From positions 1-7,366 of the forward strand of contig JABSRY010000111.1 of NCBI GenBank assembly GCA_013214985.1: a DNA stretch of 7,366 nucleotides. Direction: 5' to 3'. A model generated the notes under the pieces. The model was given only the letters and a program-made list of their open reading frames with translations, did not search any database and was not told where the DNA came from. Shown here in pieces: positions 6,284 through 7,366 of this stretch (positions are counted from its first letter, which is position 1; each line of letters starts with the position of its first letter). The translations under genes were made by a program, and so were the position numbers. The DNA comes from Hyphomicrobiales bacterium. Lineage in GTDB: Bacteria > Pseudomonadota > Alphaproteobacteria > Rhizobiales > OSC116.

Positions 6284-7366
6284 TTATAAGCGAATTATGT
6301 TATGAAAATGGATGCCTTTAGTTTCGGCGAGATAGACGGTTTGTTGAATATCTTGGTTGTTTTTGTAGCGAATGTTGCGAATGCTATTATACGAAAGTGG
6401 TTGTTTGAAATCATTTAAATTGCATGATTCTTCTAAACCGACTTCATCTATTAGGGCTGCTAAAAAATGGATGCCTTCATAGATAGATTGCCCAAGCGTG
6501 TTTAAAGAGGGCGCATTTTCGCCGTGTAAATTATAGTAGTTTTCTTTAAACAACTGATTACGCGCAGTGGGGATGTTTGAAAAATAAGAGGCGGTTGAAT
6601 ATAGATTTTTTGAGTTTCTGGCGCCTATTGCCAATAGGCCATTCTCTTCTAGTGCACCAGACAGCCTTATAATATTTTCGTGTAATTTACGCGCGCCGAA
6701 TGCTCTATTAAAATCAATTAAATCTTGCCCGACCAATGAAACTAATACGGCGTCTGCGCCGCTTTTGACAATTTCATCTAATATCGGTTCGAATTTATTT
6801 AGGCCAAAGTCGACATATTTTTCAAAAGCAATTTTGTAATTTTTATTTTCCAAAAACTGTTTGGCGTGGGCATGAGAGGTGCGCGGCCAAACGTAATCAT
6901 TGCCAATAAACGCCCATTTGCTTACTTTTAATTTTTTTGACAAATACTCTAGAGCTGGGTGGAGTTGGTTATCGGGTGTTTCGCCAAGTGCGTATATACC
7001 AGGTGTTTTTTCGTTGCCTTCATATAGAGGGGTATAGATGAAAGGCACGCGGCCCAGAATTATTTTTGATAATTTTTGCCGTATAGCACTGATATGCATA
7101 CCAACAATTGCTGATATTTCTGAATTCTCAATTATTTGATCGGTAATTTGTTCGATTTTATCGCAAGTTTCGATCGCGGCGTCGACGAGTTGAACACGAA
7201 TATTTTTACCAGATATGCCGCCCGCCAGGTTAATTTCATCAATTGCAAGCTCGGGGCAGGCAATACATGACGGGCTCCAAATACCTGCGCTACCGCATAA
7301 TGGGATAAACAAACCGATTGTAAAATAATCTTGGTCGTTAGGTTTTTCTGAAGTGTTTTTTATACT
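6284..7366 (-). CDS. AmiC/UrtA-like amide-binding-family protein, 5' end outside the window
   Basis: Type I periplasmic-binding-fold protein; 360 residues are visible and the frame stays open to the window edge. The first possible start inside the window, a TTG at 7312, is not credible. The 18 codons before it are open and include YFTIG running straight into LFIPLCGSAG, the usual first beta strand of this fold. Numbered from that TTG, family features are GRVPFIYTPLYEGNEKTPG (87-105), ETPDNQ (111-116), AFIGNDYVWPRTSHAHA (134-150) and ADAVLVSLVGQD (186-197). These align by eye with YEG, PNQ and IGSDYIYPRESNH of Pseudomonas AmiC and with UrtA. A cysteine group (C6, C16, C19, with CIAC) is uncommon for a secreted receptor. 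It could be a second transporter receptor or an AmiC-like cytoplasmic ligand sensor. The missing N-terminus (signal peptide, other domain or neither) would decide. It lies 169 bases before the flotillin gene on the same strand. Confidence 0.82.
   Translation of the reverse strand, partial: SIKNTSEKPNDQDYFTIGLFIPLCGSAGIWSPSCIACPELAIDEINLAGGISGKNIRVQLVDAAIETCDKIEQITDQIIENSEISAIVGMHISAIRQKLSKIILGRVPFIYTPLYEGNEKTPGIYALGETPDNQLHPALEYLSKKLKVSKWAFIGNDYVWPRTSHAHAKQFLENKNYKIAFEKYVDFGLNKFEPILDEIVKSGADAVLVSLVGQDLIDFNRAFGARKLHENIIRLSGALEENGLLAIGARNSKNLYSTASYFSNIPTARNQLFKENYYNLHGENAPSLNTLGQSIYEGIHFLAALIDEVGLEESCNLNDFKQPLSYNSIRNIRYKNNQDIQQTVYLAETKGIHFHNIIRL

Overview
The window is one block of seven same-direction genes, all on the minus strand and so read from high to low coordinates. 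It encodes a urea/short-chain-amide type ABC importer of the branched-chain amino acid (HAAT) superfamily. In transcription order the genes are: the 3' part of an AmiC/UrtA-like binding protein (7366-6284, start outside the window); a YqiK-type flotillin (6114-4528); a Tat-exported UrtA/FmdD-like substrate-binding protein (4484-3261); permeases UrtB-like (3178-2312) and UrtC-like (2312-1266); and ATPases UrtD-like (1273-557) and UrtE-like (557-1, running off the left edge). No plus-strand gene is supported.

The organism looks like a Gram-negative proteobacterium, because of the periplasmic-binding-protein importer with a Tat-type signal and the YqiK-type flotillin. A low-G+C alphaproteobacterium would fit the A+T-rich sequence and the gene set, but this is inference from composition and general resemblance. 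No rRNA, tRNA or housekeeping gene is present to settle it.

Layout: the five transporter genes are in the canonical urtABCDE order and are tightly packed. B/C and D/E each share one base (TAATG), and C/D overlap by 8 bases. The only sizeable gap inside the transporter is the 82 bases between the binding-protein gene and the first permease. It holds a perfect 11-bp inverted repeat, a typical arrangement for making more binding protein than membrane components. Upstream, the flotillin gene has its own strong Shine-Dalgarno site and sits 43 bases before the binding-protein gene. The 169-base gap before the flotillin carries two perfect 19-base direct repeats 21 bases apart that overlap a plausible sigma70 promoter.

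Working model (inference): the binding protein captures urea or a small amide in the periplasm, the B/C pair transports it, and D/E power the step. The first, AmiC-like protein may be a second receptor or a cytoplasmic ligand sensor for the operon. The membrane-scaffolding flotillin in the middle of the cluster is the least expected member and the most interesting point of the window.
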